Assembly: GCA_021161685.1 (NCBI GenBank)
Contig: JAGHAD010000073.1
Location: forward strand, 1 to 9,070
Source of the DNA: Thermoplasmata archaeon
GTDB taxonomy: Archaea; Thermoplasmatota; E2; DHVEG-1; B18-G2
Reading direction: 5' to 3'
DNA length: 9,070 bases
Position numbers and translations under genes: made by a program. The notes under the pieces were generated by a model that was not told the origin of the DNA, did not search any database, and saw only the letters and a list, made by a program, of their open reading frames with translations. Positions 1 through 6,982 of the stretch are shown in pieces (within the stretch, counting starts at the first letter, position 1; every line of letters starts with the position of its first letter).

Positions 1-46
1 CTGGAGGTGAGAAATTGTTGACAGTCTCCGTGAGTTCAAAAGACAA

Positions 47-55
47 ATTTAAATC
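47..55 (+). promoter_or_regulatory. Putative TATA box of the secreted amidotransferase-like gene
   Basis: The AT-rich box AATTTAAATC lies about 27 bases upstream of the ATG at 79. That spacing places transcription start at or next to the start codon, so the mRNA would be leaderless. No Shine-Dalgarno sequence lies just before the ATG; the bases there are T- and A-rich. The same geometry recurs at gpgS, the kinase and pheT in this window, which strengthens the call. It is inferred from position and composition only. Confidence 0.5.
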
Positions 56-78
56 GCCTTGTTTTTTAAAAAGATGAA

Positions 79-1470
79 ATGCCATCCATCAAGCTGGTCG
101 CAATCATTTTACTGCTAGGTTTAATTCCTATGAACCTGATTGAACTACCATCAGAAAATACTACCATAAAGGTGGCTGTTTACAATTACCCGGATGAATT
201 CAACAAGAGACAGGTTCTGATGGCACTTAGATACACTTGGAAAAACGATAATGAAATCTTTTCATTCAGTTATGATCTTGTTAATTTGTCGGATGTTTTG
301 AAAGGAAAGCTGAAGAAATTCGATGTGTTAATAATAGCTAGCAGTGCAAAATCGTATTTGGTGGATGGTCAGAATAAAAAATGGAAAGAAGAAGTAAGGA
401 AGTTTGTCAGGAATGGAGGGGGTTTTCTTGGTATATGTGGAGGAGCGATCGCGGCATCAAGAGGTTTTAAAGATAATTTCACCGCTTTTCACAGGCTCGT
501 GAACAGAGGTGTTTTGAGGATAGCGGATGTTTATGTGAACGATGATTTACTTCAGGAATGGCAGTACCTATTCAGGATAGGAAGACCCTCTCTTTCTAAA
601 CCAGATGATTTAAAAGGACCTTTCTCTGCATTTCCCTCACTAAACACAACGGTCTTACCCAGTTCCATTATACCCGTAGGTGGTTTCAGATGTTTTGGAT
701 GGGCTGGCGGACCTGGAATGTATGCAATCCCGAGAAAGATTAAACCATTGCTCATATACAATGAAGAACCAATGCAAACGAAACCGATCAACTTCTGGCT
801 ATTTTGGAATGGCGAATGGATAAAGCTAAGGAAGATAAAGACGGACATAAAAAATTCCCTTGCGGCCGTATCCACAACTTATGGAAAAGGTAGGGTTGTG
901 ATCTATGGAGTTCATCCGGAATATCCTTTCGTTTTCAAAAATGGAACCATAAAAGAACATGTAGGACGTATGATTCCAATGGGGCCAAAACAAATGGTGT
1001 ACAACTATGTTGGTTATTTGCACAATTTCAGCTATAACATATGGATCGTAAGGAGGTCGATCGCATGGGCAGCTGGGCTGGATGAAAAAGAACTACCGCC
1101 CTGCGATGAAACAAGCGTATGGATTTTAGATCCCGATCCCTGCGGAGCCATATATATACTTGGTAAGATGAAAAAACTCTATGGAAAAATAGGTACACCT
1201 TCCCTTATTCTTGGTAAACCAAGCCTGAGATTCTTAACAAGTAGAAATGCAAAGATGATAGAGATATATCTCGATGGTAAGATTCTAGATGCCAATGTTA
1301 GTTTGATGGAAGAAGGATATGCAGATCTCTACATGGCTGAGCTTCCGGAAATATGCAACGGCTTCCACATCTTGAAGGTTAGGGTCTACGACGAAAAGGG
1401 AAACTTTGCTGAAGGCATAACTAGCTTTTATTTAATAAAGGATTACAATGAAAGCGGTCGCAACGAGTAA
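79..1470 (+). CDS. Secreted class I glutamine amidotransferase-like (BPL_N-type) protein with C-terminal beta domain
   Basis: A signal peptide or N-terminal anchor is visible: Lys5 followed by a hydrophobic run to about residue 21. Residues 30-335 look like the class I glutamine-amidotransferase fold of the biotin-protein-ligase N-terminal (BPL_N) family. The nucleophile elbow GGGFLGICGGA carries Cys120, and YGKGRVVIYGVHPE supplies His279 and Glu281, so a Cys-His-Glu triad appears intact. GWAGGPG (207-213) resembles the family's Gly-Gly-Pro loop. Residues about 372-455 resemble an Ig/FN3-like beta domain. Eight N-X-S/T sequons (N27, N69, N133, N189, N288, N316, N406, N457) fit an exported glycoprotein. 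There is no biotin-ligase catalytic domain, so it is not a BPL, and its substrate is unknown. The ATG at 74 is out of frame. The gene stands alone, convergent with valS. Confidence 0.72.
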   Translation: MPSIKLVAIILLLGLIPMNLIELPSENTTIKVAVYNYPDEFNKRQVLMALRYTWKNDNEIFSFSYDLVNLSDVLKGKLKKFDVLIIASSAKSYLVDGQNKKWKEEVRKFVRNGGGFLGICGGAIAASRGFKDNFTAFHRLVNRGVLRIADVYVNDDLLQEWQYLFRIGRPSLSKPDDLKGPFSAFPSLNTTVLPSSIIPVGGFRCFGWAGGPGMYAIPRKIKPLLIYNEEPMQTKPINFWLFWNGEWIKLRKIKTDIKNSLAAVSTTYGKGRVVIYGVHPEYPFVFKNGTIKEHVGRMIPMGPKQMVYNYVGYLHNFSYNIWIVRRSIAWAAGLDEKELPPCDETSVWILDPDPCGAIYILGKMKKLYGKIGTPSLILGKPSLRFLTSRNAKMIEIYLDGKILDANVSLMEEGYADLYMAELPEICNGFHILKVRVYDEKGNFAEGITSFYLIKDYNESGRNE

Positions 1471-1520
1471 AACAACTACAATGAAAACGATCAGTTTCAC
1501 TAAAAGATCCTTGATGCTGA

Positions 1521-1525
1521 TTTTT
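1521..1525 (+). terminator. Possible T-run terminator for the secreted protein gene
   Basis: Five consecutive T residues, followed by further T-rich sequence, lie about 50 bases past the stop at 1470 and just before the convergent valS stop. Archaeal RNA polymerase often terminates at T-runs without a hairpin, so this is a reasonable candidate. T-runs are common in AT-rich DNA, so the call is weak. Confidence 0.25.
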
Positions 1526-1526
1526 C

Positions 1527-4232
1527 TCATGTTTCTATCACCAAATAAACCGCATCATAGAGATTAATGACATTCCCCTCTTCACCTTTAATCTTGACCT
1601 CCTTCTCCACCTTGATGTATCCCTCGCTTATCAAACTCCCTTCCAAATCAGCTATCCCTATATCCTCCCAGGTGATGTCTCCATCTGTTTCGATTTTCTT
1701 GATAATTTCGTCTTTATTCTTAGCTATCCATCTTGCCATTTCCTTACTCTTGTCCTTTAACAAAGGCCCTATTTTCGCAAAGTTTAACTTAATATCTTTT
1801 ATCCTTTCTTCCACTTCCGGAGAACCGGGGATGAACTCATGCTCCTTTGGTAAGTTCAGTGTATCTATAATGATGTTCCTGCTCCTTAGAAATATATTAA
1901 TGACATCTTCTGGAGCATATGTACAGCTTGCTTTGATAGGAGCATTCAAAGCAATTCCGTTATCGCTTTTCCACTTCCTGACAGCAGATATAAATTTCTT
2001 TACCTCCTCTCCATACTTTTCCTTCTCTTCATCTATAAGAATCGGCTCTGGCCATTTCGATACGTGAATGCTCTCTTCCTTTTCAAATTTCTTAAAGACT
2101 TGATGATAAACTTCCTCGGTAAGGTGTGGAAAGAAAGGTGCAAAGAGTTTCATTATGCCAAAACCGATTGTATAAAGAGTGAATCTAACGCTCTCTAGAT
2201 TTTCCCCTCTATAAACACAGCCTTTCACCATCTCTATGTAATGATCCGCAAACTCGTGCCAAACGAACTTCTCCATTTCTTTCATAGCTTGCGAATAGTT
2301 GAAAAAGTCCATCAGCTCCGTGCATCTCTTGACAAGCTTGCTGTACCTTGTCAGTATCCATGCATCTATATCTATGAATTCTCTCGGCTTCGATGGCTTC
2401 TTATCGCCAATGGATAGGGAAACGAATCTTTCTATATTCCATAGCTTTCTAAGCAGCCTTACTCCCCTCACCACATCCTTTTTTCTAAATGGATTATCCT
2501 CACCAAGGGAGCAAGTCGCAGCATAACACCTAAAGGCATCTGCTCCATACTCTTCTATTATTTCCAAAGGATCTATCACATTTCCCAAGCTTGCATGCAT
2601 TGGTGTGCCGTCCTCGGAAAGTATAAAGCCTCCCATCATTATGTTTTTGAAAGGCTCCTTCCCTGTAAGTAAAGCACATCTCAATATTGTGTAGAACGCC
2701 CACGTCCTTATTATATCGTGAGCTTGTGGTCTAAGAGACATTGGATACAACTTTTTGAACTTCTCTTCGTCCCTCTTCCAAAAAGTGTTGTATAAAGGAG
2801 ATATCGAAGAATCCATCCACGTATCAAAGACATCCTCGCATCCTTTGAGCTCTCCACCACACTTTGGGCAGGCATCGACTGGAGGTTCATCCACCGTAGG
2901 ATCCACATAGCAGTCTTCTTCCCTTGCTAGAACAATGTTGCCACACTTTTTGCATTCCCATACTGGTATGGGTGTAGCAAAGTACCTCTGCCTCGAAATT
3001 ACCCAATCCCATTCCAAGGAATTAACCCAGTCCTCTAACCTCTTTTTCATAAAATCTGGATACCATTTTATCCTGTTGCTCATTTCTAAAACGAGTTTTT
3101 TAAAGGGTACTGTCTTGAGGAACCATTGTTTTGCATTTATGAATTCGATTGGTGTTTTGCACCTCCAGCACACGCCGACGTTTTGCTCAATATCCTTCTG
3201 ATCTACAAGAAAACCTTCCTTTTTGAGATCCTCTATAATTGCTTTTCTCGCCTCTTCAATGCTCATTCCTTTGTATTTTCCACAAATCTCTGTCATTCTT
3301 CCTTCTTCGTCTATGCACATCTCTATTGGTAACTTGTACTTGAGTGCAATTTTTAGATCATCCTTATCTCCAAATGTGCATACCATCACCACACCCGTAC
3401 CAAAATTTGGATCGACGGATTCGTCGGTAATTATCTTAACTTCCTTATTCAAAAGGGGGACTTTCAGGGTCTGATCAACCAACCATGGAGCTCTCTCATC
3501 CTTTGGATGGATCATCACAATCTGACACGAAGGGAGAAGCTCTGGTCTAGTCGTTGCTATTTCTACAAAGTATCCTCTATCATCTTTCCCTATTGCATGA
3601 TACTTCAATATCTCTTCAGGCTGCTTCCCAGAAAAGTAGAATTTTATCACATTGAGTTTTGTTTTTCTCGTTACGTAATTTATTTCTGCATCTGCCATTG
3701 CGGTCATGCATCTCGGGCACCAGTTCACTGGAAATTCTCCCCTGTAGATATATCCCTTCTTGTAAAGCTCTATAAAGGAAATCTGGGTCAGCCTTCTGTA
3801 GTATTCCGCATCTGTTTGATAATAAATGGTAGGATCCATGCTCTCTCCAAGTCTGATGAACTGCTCTTTCATCTTCTCTATATTCTTCTTGGCGAATTCT
3901 GAGCAGAGCTTTATAAACTCCTGCCTATCTATATCTTTCCTAGTTATGTTAAGCTTCCTCTCCACCCTCTCTTCAATTGGAATACCATTCACATCAAAAC
4001 ATAGCGGAAAAAAAACGTTGTACCCCCTCATCCTCTTGTACCTAGCTGTAAAATCTATATGCGTATAGTGAACCGCATGCCCCGCATGCAGGGGGCCGGA
4101 CGCATATCTTGGAGGCACATCTATGCTATAGACGGGCTTATCGCTGTTGAAGTCAAAGTGATAGATGTTCATCTCTTGCCATCTCTTCTGCCATTTTCTT
4201 TCAATGGCTTTCTGATCGTAATTTTCCATCAT
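1527..4232 (-). CDS. valS: Valyl-tRNA synthetase, archaeal type, with divergent KMSKS loop
   Basis: Cytoplasmic class Ia synthetase that charges tRNA-Val. The 901 residues match the usual family length. The HIGH motif is His49-Ala-Gly-His52, in PPRYASGPLHAGH. The CP1 editing domain (about 190-350) has ATTRPELLP (227-234) and GTGVVMVCTFGDKDD, typical of archaeal ValRS rather than IleRS or LeuRS. Four Cys-x2-Cys pairs (172/175, 355/358, 427/430, 455/458) suggest zinc ribbons. The anticodon-binding alpha-helical domain starts near 620. At 544-548 the KMSKS position reads Pro-Met-His-Ala-Ser, so both lysines are absent, while the flanks (SLGNVIDPLEIIEEYGADAFR, then SLGEDNPF and DVVRG) are ValRS-like. 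The reading frame is open throughout. Two ATG codons stand in tandem at the start; either could be used. It is the last gene of the gpgS-pcm-valS operon, 30 bases after pcm. Confidence 0.93.
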   Translation of the reverse strand: MMENYDQKAIERKWQKRWQEMNIYHFDFNSDKPVYSIDVPPRYASGPLHAGHAVHYTHIDFTARYKRMRGYNVFFPLCFDVNGIPIEERVERKLNITRKDIDRQEFIKLCSEFAKKNIEKMKEQFIRLGESMDPTIYYQTDAEYYRRLTQISFIELYKKGYIYRGEFPVNWCPRCMTAMADAEINYVTRKTKLNVIKFYFSGKQPEEILKYHAIGKDDRGYFVEIATTRPELLPSCQIVMIHPKDERAPWLVDQTLKVPLLNKEVKIITDESVDPNFGTGVVMVCTFGDKDDLKIALKYKLPIEMCIDEEGRMTEICGKYKGMSIEEARKAIIEDLKKEGFLVDQKDIEQNVGVCWRCKTPIEFINAKQWFLKTVPFKKLVLEMSNRIKWYPDFMKKRLEDWVNSLEWDWVISRQRYFATPIPVWECKKCGNIVLAREEDCYVDPTVDEPPVDACPKCGGELKGCEDVFDTWMDSSISPLYNTFWKRDEEKFKKLYPMSLRPQAHDIIRTWAFYTILRCALLTGKEPFKNIMMGGFILSEDGTPMHASLGNVIDPLEIIEEYGADAFRCYAATCSLGEDNPFRKKDVVRGVRLLRKLWNIERFVSLSIGDKKPSKPREFIDIDAWILTRYSKLVKRCTELMDFFNYSQAMKEMEKFVWHEFADHYIEMVKGCVYRGENLESVRFTLYTIGFGIMKLFAPFFPHLTEEVYHQVFKKFEKEESIHVSKWPEPILIDEEKEKYGEEVKKFISAVRKWKSDNGIALNAPIKASCTYAPEDVINIFLRSRNIIIDTLNLPKEHEFIPGSPEVEERIKDIKLNFAKIGPLLKDKSKEMARWIAKNKDEIIKKIETDGDITWEDIGIADLEGSLISEGYIKVEKEVKIKGEEGNVINLYDAVYLVIET

Positions 4233-4260
4233 ATCAGTAGAGAACTTGAACCAAATTTTT

Positions 4261-4270
4261 CCTTATAAAG
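4261..4270 (-). promoter_or_regulatory. Possible internal TATA box for valS
   Basis: On the minus strand this reads CTTTATAAGG, one of the most TATA-like boxes in the window. It overlaps the last codons and stop of pcm, and its centre is about 34 bases before the valS ATG. Transcription from it would leave a leader of only some 8 bases, so valS could be expressed without gpgS and pcm. The box also encodes the last codons of Pcm, so it could be coincidental. Confidence 0.3.
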
Positions 4271-4931
4271 ATTTTGAGAACTCATTAAAACCGTACTTTC
4301 CAATCAGCGGAACAAAGGCACAGCCACATATCTCTTTGGTTTCAAGTCCTTCTTTCGTCTTCTTTCCCTTGATGAGTGTGCAGAATGCCCTTCCAACCGG
4401 AATGAGGATTATGCCATCAACCTTTAATTGCTCTTCGAGTGGTTTCGGTATCGAAGGAGCTGCACAGGTTACATATATCCTATCATATGGTGCAAACTCT
4501 GGAAGACCTAAAGATCCATCTCCCTCTACAACGGTTACGTTTTCTATACCTGCCTTTTTCAAATTCTCCCTTGCCATCCTTGCAAGTTCTCCTATCCTTT
4601 CAATAGTATAGACGTGTCCTTCTTTTCCGACTATATGTGCAACGATTCCCGCATGATAGCCAGAGCCAGCTCCCACTTCAAGAACCTTTAATCCCTTTCT
4701 AAGCTCCAGATGTTCGCACATTATTGCTATCATGTGAGGGGCGGATATAGTCTGCCCATATCCTATTTCTAATGGTGTATCCGCATATGCAAATCTCTCG
4801 TTTTCCTCTGGAACGAAACGCTCCCTTGGAACAGATAGAAAAGCCTCTTCAACCTCCCTGCTTTTTATGTACCCATGTCTCTTCAATCTTTCAACTAATC
4901 TTTTCCGTTCACCTTCATAACTTTTTCCCAT
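4263..4931 (-). CDS. pcm: Protein-L-isoaspartate O-methyltransferase
   Basis: Cytoplasmic repair enzyme: it transfers methyl from S-adenosylmethionine to L-isoaspartyl residues in aged or heat-damaged proteins, so that they can revert to aspartate. The 222 residues are the normal archaeal/bacterial length. The family loop [13 protein letters not shown] (57-69) carries the substrate-site Thr-Ile-Ser. The SAM-binding motif [17 protein letters not shown] (83-98) is followed by an acidic strand end (YTIERI, Glu111), EGDGSLG (136-142), and [14 protein letters not shown] (149-162). It starts inside the end of gpgS (17-base overlap) with a GGAG Shine-Dalgarno four bases upstream of the ATG, indicating translation from a shared transcript. 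Coupling to a solute-synthesis gene suggests a protein-maintenance role under heat or salt stress; that link is inference. Confidence 0.95.
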   Translation of the reverse strand: MGKSYEGERKRLVERLKRHGYIKSREVEEAFLSVPRERFVPEENERFAYADTPLEIGYGQTISAPHMIAIMCEHLELRKGLKVLEVGAGSGYHAGIVAHIVGKEGHVYTIERIGELARMARENLKKAGIENVTVVEGDGSLGLPEFAPYDRIYVTCAAPSIPKPLEEQLKVDGIILIPVGRAFCTLIKGKKTKEGLETKEICGCAFVPLIGKYGFNEFSKSL

Positions 4932-6126
4932 AGGTCTCCATATCCCTTTCTACAGCCTCAAGAAGCAAATCCCTAATACCTTCAACCGCTGACATCGCCC
5001 TTAGCCAATTTGGTATGCGGTTTTCAACCGGTTTTTCGAGAAACTTCTCTCCAGCGTCTATTATTACCTCTGCAAACCTTTCTACGGTTGTCTCTTCCTT
5101 GTGCCTGTTGTATCTTAACCCATTGAACCTTGCAAGGGAAAAGTACTTTTTGATATAATCCTTTGCGATCCTCCTGTAAATAACTTGGAGAGATCTAAGG
5201 AAGGATGGGGTAACATCGATGTAGGCACCTTCAGTTAAGTGATGCAAGAGAGTTCTGAAGATATCTCCAGACATCTTCACCAAGCCCTTAGAGAGGTCGC
5301 CAATTCCTTGATGTTTGTGATCGTATTTCCCAAGGTCTGTTTGGCAAACGTGTTTCACAGATACTCTTTTGTAAACTTCTGACAAAATACCTATTTCGAG
5401 ACCCCAATCCGATGGAATACTTATATCTAAGGCGATGTCGCTTTTGATGGCAAATTCTCCAGATAAAGGATATCTGAAAGACCTGAGGTAGTTTAGGAAT
5501 TTTATTTCATATCCTATCCTTTCGATCAAAGCTTCTATAAGTGGTTGAACGAACAGTCTGGTTACCCTTCCATAAAGCATGTTATTTCCTATCCTTGCGT
5601 AATACCCCTTGTTGAAGGTATAGTCAAGAGAAGGTTCAATCAGCGGAAAAAGTAACTTCGCTGGTAAAGTTTCGTCATAAGTTATTATATCTGCATCGTG
5701 AAGCGCAATTGCATCTGCCTCAATAGTTGCTATTCCCATGGCTATCCAGACATCTCTCCCTTTCCCTTTATATTTCAGCACATCTAGCCCTTCCTCCTTT
5801 AACTCCCTAAGAACCTCTCCAACTGAAGGTCCATTACACCAGACAACCTTATGGGGAACCTTCAATCTCTGGAACGATCTCAGAGCTTCTACGTACTCCT
5901 TTTCATTCTCTGCAGCTAGAGCTATGATTATATCGCTGGCGTAGTCACAGTGGTTCATCTTTTCAATTATCATGTGGGCGGTTTTTCTTTTGAGTTCATC
6001 AAAAAGCATGGGAACTACAATAGATACAGGTTTTTCTTTAGCATAAGCTCTTACTTTTCTGAGCAAATCTTTCTTGTTTACTTTAAGATCTTGCAGGGTT
6101 GTAACTACACCTTGGCTAAAATCCAT
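4915..6126 (-). CDS. gpgS: Glucosyl-3-phosphoglycerate synthase (GT81 family)
   Basis: Predicted cytoplasmic glycosyltransferase that makes glucosyl-3-phosphoglycerate from an NDP-glucose and 3-phosphoglycerate, the first step to the compatible solute glucosylglycerate. The GT-A domain starts near VSIVVPML (34-41). The metal-binding motif is HDADI (Asp144-Ala-Asp146), preceded by GKGRDVW (121-127). Other GT81-type blocks are KGYYAR (173-178), [16 protein letters not shown] (220-226), DWGLEIG (240-246) and DHKHQ (269-273). The 403 residues resemble longer archaeal GpgS rather than shorter bacterial forms. Mannosyl-3-phosphoglycerate synthase (GT55) is the alternative; the blocks fit GpgS better. 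Donor specificity cannot be read from sequence. No partner phosphatase (GpgP) is in the window. It is the first gene of the operon, with the start codon directly after AAAGG and an AT-rich box about 29 bases upstream. Confidence 0.87.
   Translation of the reverse strand: MDFSQGVVTTLQDLKVNKKDLLRKVRAYAKEKPVSIVVPMLFDELKRKTAHMIIEKMNHCDYASDIIIALAAENEKEYVEALRSFQRLKVPHKVVWCNGPSVGEVLRELKEEGLDVLKYKGKGRDVWIAMGIATIEADAIALHDADIITYDETLPAKLLFPLIEPSLDYTFNKGYYARIGNNMLYGRVTRLFVQPLIEALIERIGYEIKFLNYLRSFRYPLSGEFAIKSDIALDISIPSDWGLEIGILSEVYKRVSVKHVCQTDLGKYDHKHQGIGDLSKGLVKMSGDIFRTLLHHLTEGAYIDVTPSFLRSLQVIYRRIAKDYIKKYFSLARFNGLRYNRHKEETTVERFAEVIIDAGEKFLEKPVENRIPNWLRAMSAVEGIRDLLLEAVERDMETYGKKL
4936..4939 (-). promoter_or_regulatory. 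Shine-Dalgarno sequence of pcm
   Basis: The minus strand reads GGAGACCTATG: GGAG sits four bases before the pcm start codon, inside the 3' end of gpgS. It supports the start at 4931 and internal initiation or coupling on the gpgS-pcm mRNA. This contrasts with the first genes of transcripts here, which lack such a signal. Confidence 0.6.
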
Positions 6127-6150
6127 CCTTTGTTGAAAAGGAAAACAAAC

Positions 6151-6160
6151 CTTTTTAATC
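6151..6160 (-). promoter_or_regulatory. Putative TATA box of the gpgS-pcm-valS operon
   Basis: On the minus strand this reads GATTAAAAAG, centred about 29 bases upstream of the gpgS ATG at 6126. The spacing predicts a transcript starting at or within a few bases of the start codon. The call rests on composition, spacing and the repeated pattern at other genes in the window. Confidence 0.45.
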
Positions 6161-6234
6161 TATCGTTAAGTGTCCAAGAGACTGTCGACTTTTTTTTGGC
6201 GTGAGGATGTAGAAAAAGTAAGTATCTCAGAATT

Positions 6235-6267
6235 GCTCAACGAAGAAATCTTATAGAAGTGTTGAGC
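6235..6267. repeat. Inverted repeat with 7-base perfect arms upstream of radB
   Basis: GCTCAAC at 6235-6241 is the exact reverse complement of GTTGAGC at 6261-6267, with a 19-base spacer containing a CTTATAG box. It could form a hairpin in RNA or be an operator half-site pair. A 7-base match at this distance can arise by chance, so function is unproven. Confidence 0.35.
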
Positions 6268-6268
6268 C

Positions 6269-6292
6269 TTAGTATCTGATAGATATCACTAA
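6269..6292. repeat. Imperfect palindrome at the radB promoter
   Basis: The arms TTAGTATCT and AGAT/ACTAA pair around a GAT centre, giving nine pairs interrupted by a 3-base bulge (ATC). It lies directly next to the putative radB TATA element, where a repressor or activator site would be expected. Low sequence complexity raises the chance of coincidence. Confidence 0.3.
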
Positions 6293-6301
6293 AGTTTTTT
6301 A
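6288..6301 (+). promoter_or_regulatory. Putative TATA element of radB
   Basis: ACTAAAGTTTTTTA is centred about 28 bases upstream of the GTG at 6323, a position giving a leaderless transcript. It is a weaker match to an archaeal TATA box than the others here. An alternative is CTTATAG at 6250-6256, which would give a leader of about 45 bases. Confidence 0.3.
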
Positions 6302-6322
6302 CTGCATGCCCTTTGTTGAAAT

Positions 6323-6982
6323 GTGGATTACCTGCCGCTAAAATGCAAACCCCTGGATGACCTGTTGGGTGGAGGCATTGAGAGAGGTATAATAACGGAA
6401 TTTTACGGAGAAGCTGGAAGCGGAAAAACGAACATATGTTTGCAAGCATCGAGAGAAATGGCGAATGCAGGGAAAAAGGTCGCTTATATAGATACTGAGG
6501 GGGTATCCATAGAGAGGCTGAAACAGCTGTGCTCTGCTCCAGGCTACGGTGCAGATAGGATACTCCCAAACGTGCTTTTCTTCTCTCCCCATTCTTTAGA
6601 TGAGCAGGAACAGATGGTCAAAAATGCTCTTAAGGTTAGGAATCTTGGTCTAGTTGTGATCGATACCGTTAACATGCTTTACAGGATTAAAATAGAAGAG
6701 GATGAAGAGGCTGCAACTAGATCTATAGTTAGACAGCTTGCAACCTTACAGCTTGAATCAAGAAAGAAAGGACTTTTTGTCATAATAACTGGACAAGTCT
6801 ACTCTACAGAAGATGGCGACGTGAAACCCTTTGCTGGGAAAGGGATGGAGCATATAGTGAAAACGATTGTAAAACTAGAAAGGATTGGCTTGGGAAAAAG
6901 GAGGGCTTCTATCATAAAGCATAGATTTCAGCCTGAAGGTCGATACGCAGATTTTAAAATCGTTGAAGAGGGTCTCATTTAA
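6323..6982 (+). CDS. radB: DNA repair and recombination protein RadB
   Basis: Archaeal RecA/RadA paralogue that assists homologous recombination and repair, thought to act as an accessory to RadA rather than as the main strand-exchange protein. The 219 residues match RadB, which lacks RadA's N-terminal helix-hairpin-helix domain. The N-terminus has CKPLDDLLGGGIERG (8-22), then Walker A GEAGSGKT (29-36), the start of the conserved NICLQ helix, YIDTEG (55-60) and Walker B LVVIDT (110-115). IITGQVY (154-160) occupies the L1/sensor region, and KGMEH and KHRFQPEG complete the core. The start is GTG at 6323: an in-frame TGA at 6317-6319 excludes anything earlier, and the ATG at 6321 is in another frame that stops after six codons. 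No Shine-Dalgarno is seen. The last 8 bases overlap the convergent kinase gene. Confidence 0.93.
   Translation: MDYLPLKCKPLDDLLGGGIERGIITEFYGEAGSGKTNICLQASREMANAGKKVAYIDTEGVSIERLKQLCSAPGYGADRILPNVLFFSPHSLDEQEQMVKNALKVRNLGLVVIDTVNMLYRIKIEEDEEAATRSIVRQLATLQLESRKKGLFVIITGQVYSTEDGDVKPFAGKGMEHIVKTIVKLERIGLGKRRASIIKHRFQPEGRYADFKIVEEGLI

Larger units (their letters stand above)
6127..6322. other. 196-base intergenic region between gpgS and radB
   Basis: This is the longest non-coding stretch in the window. It holds divergent putative promoters for gpgS (minus) and radB (plus), a T8 run at 6189-6196, a 7-base perfect inverted repeat (arms 6235-6241 and 6261-6267) and an imperfect palindrome at 6269-6292. 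I found no convincing small gene: every ATG or GTG in the region soon meets a stop. No tRNA-like cloverleaf or C/D-box pair is apparent. A small regulatory RNA cannot be excluded. Confidence 0.5.

Noticed and set aside
1..78. End or start of another gene at the left edge
   Set aside because: All plus-strand frames close before or near the first gene, with only short stretches. No minus-strand start codon is present in these bases, so a neighbouring gene cannot be called.
74..118. ATG at 74 as an alternative start for the first gene
   Set aside because: It is in a different frame from the long open frame and reaches a stop within 15 codons. The ATG at 79 opens directly into a signal-peptide-like sequence.
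1567..2067. A 166-codon open frame on the plus strand, antisense to the end of valS
   Set aside because: It lies wholly opposite a well-matched ValRS C-terminal domain. Its Ser/Leu/Ile/Phe-rich translation is what the complement of Lys/Glu-rich codons gives, and it has no promoter or recognisable motif.
1527..4232. Identification as leucyl- or isoleucyl-tRNA synthetase
   Set aside because: The LHAGH context recalls LeuRS, but the editing domain (ATTRPELLP, GTGVVMVCTFGDKDD) and the SLGEDNPF...KDVVRG block after the KMSKS position are ValRS features.
4915..6126. Identification as mannosyl-3-phosphoglycerate synthase (GT55)
   Set aside because: The HDADI, PLSGEFA and DWGLEIG blocks match the GT81 GpgS pattern as I know it. 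Donor sugar remains unproven.
6178..6186. GAGACTGTC near 6178 is the reverse complement of GACAGTCTC near position 20
   Set aside because: A single 9-base match with unrelated flanks, and the only pair noticed. It is best treated as chance rather than a repeat family.
6321..6341. ATG at 6321 as the radB start
   Set aside because: That frame stops after six codons. RadB homology is in the frame of the GTG at 6323, bounded by an in-frame TGA just upstream.
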